From: Zopfochytrium polystomum
Lineage: Eukaryota > Chytridiomycota > Chytridiomycetes > Chytridiales > Chytridiaceae
DNA length: 60,893 nucleotides
Assembly (NCBI GenBank): GCA_025765615.1
Contig: JAIVFJ010000343.1
Location: 1-60,893 of the forward strand
Reading direction: 5' to 3'
Shown piece after piece: positions 60,718-60,893 of this stretch (the first letter of the stretch is position 1; each line of letters opens with the position of its first letter). A model generated the notes under the pieces. That model searched no databases and was not told the DNA's origin. It worked only from the letters and a program-made list of their open reading frames with translations. The position numbers were made by a program, and so were the translations under genes.

Positions 60718-60893
60718 ACACAACAGGGCCATGGTCGTCTAACCGGTCCTTCGACCCACTACCTCTTCGAAGATCGTACGCCGGAGGCGACCTATGTTCC
60801 TCGCTAACCTCGATTTTGGCAGGTTTGCTGAATGTTCCGAGCGTGATCTTCTCTGCTGGCAGTCCCTCGACTGGTCGTTCGCGTACTTCGTAG
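60718..60893 (-). CDS. Possible partial gene running off the right edge
   Basis: A minus-strand frame is open from the window edge for nearly 60 codons (YEVRERPVEGLPAEKITLG, then SKPAKIEVSEEHRSP) before TAG at 60718-60720. Its charged, non-repetitive composition looks protein-like. No family can be assigned from so short a piece, and a chance frame is possible. Confidence 0.2.

Overview
The window looks like nuclear DNA of a zoosporic (chytrid-type) fungus. Protein genes carry many short GT-AG introns, mostly 50-85 nt. The gene set is fungal: a chitin synthase with a myosin-like head and DEK_C tail, a WSC-domain wall protein, GH3 beta-glucosidase, a secreted subtilase and HPPD. LRRC51 homologues, a family otherwise tied to cilia and flagella, point to a flagellated lineage, and a MERIT40/BABAM1 homologue fits an early-branching fungus. 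The species cannot be named from sequence alone.

Layout. 0.2-3 kb: a frame-broken F-box/WD40 gene and a second WD40-like remnant. 3.4-3.8 kb: a MITE-like element. 4.1-7.4 kb: a six-exon secreted subtilase. 7.9-9.7 kb: a Lys/Ala-rich low-complexity gene, with two decayed relatives at 28.6-29.9 kb. 10.7-18.3 kb: a seven-TM gene, a small orphan gene, a coiled-coil/HNH gene, then a rearranged stretch holding a truncated seven-TM paralogue, two LRRC51 copies and a 5'-truncated GNAT. 19.1-22.7 kb: a many-exon gene for a protein of amphipathic helices. 24.4-25.7 kb: HPPD. 26.2-28.4 kb: two tandem genes for small secreted proteins with separate basic and acidic blocks. 29.9-31.3 kb: two tandem Rho-GTPase fragments. 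32.3-35.4 kb: GH3 enzyme with two Cys-rich N-terminal modules. 37.6-43.8 kb: chitin synthase. 44.9-47.4 kb: a membrane-protein gene and MERIT40. 47.5-54.9 kb: AP-1/AP-2 beta-adaptin and eEF2. 55.2-59.8 kb: a WSC protein divergent from GFA1.

Functional links. GFA1 (first step to UDP-GlcNAc), chitin synthase and the WSC protein act on one process, chitin wall building, and lie within 22 kb; WSC and GFA1 share a 402-bp divergent promoter. The subtilase, GH3 enzyme and small basic/acidic proteins are all predicted to be secreted. The most unusual observations are the eEF2 N-terminus split over exons of 15, 4 and 2 nt, the tandem secreted charge-segregated proteins, and the small-exon amphipathic-helix gene.

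Quality. Several genes are open except for single-base frame breaks, often at homopolymers. They cluster in GFA1 near the right edge, while chitin synthase, beta-adaptin, eEF2 and GH3 read cleanly. Residual assembly errors are therefore as likely as gene decay for those breaks.
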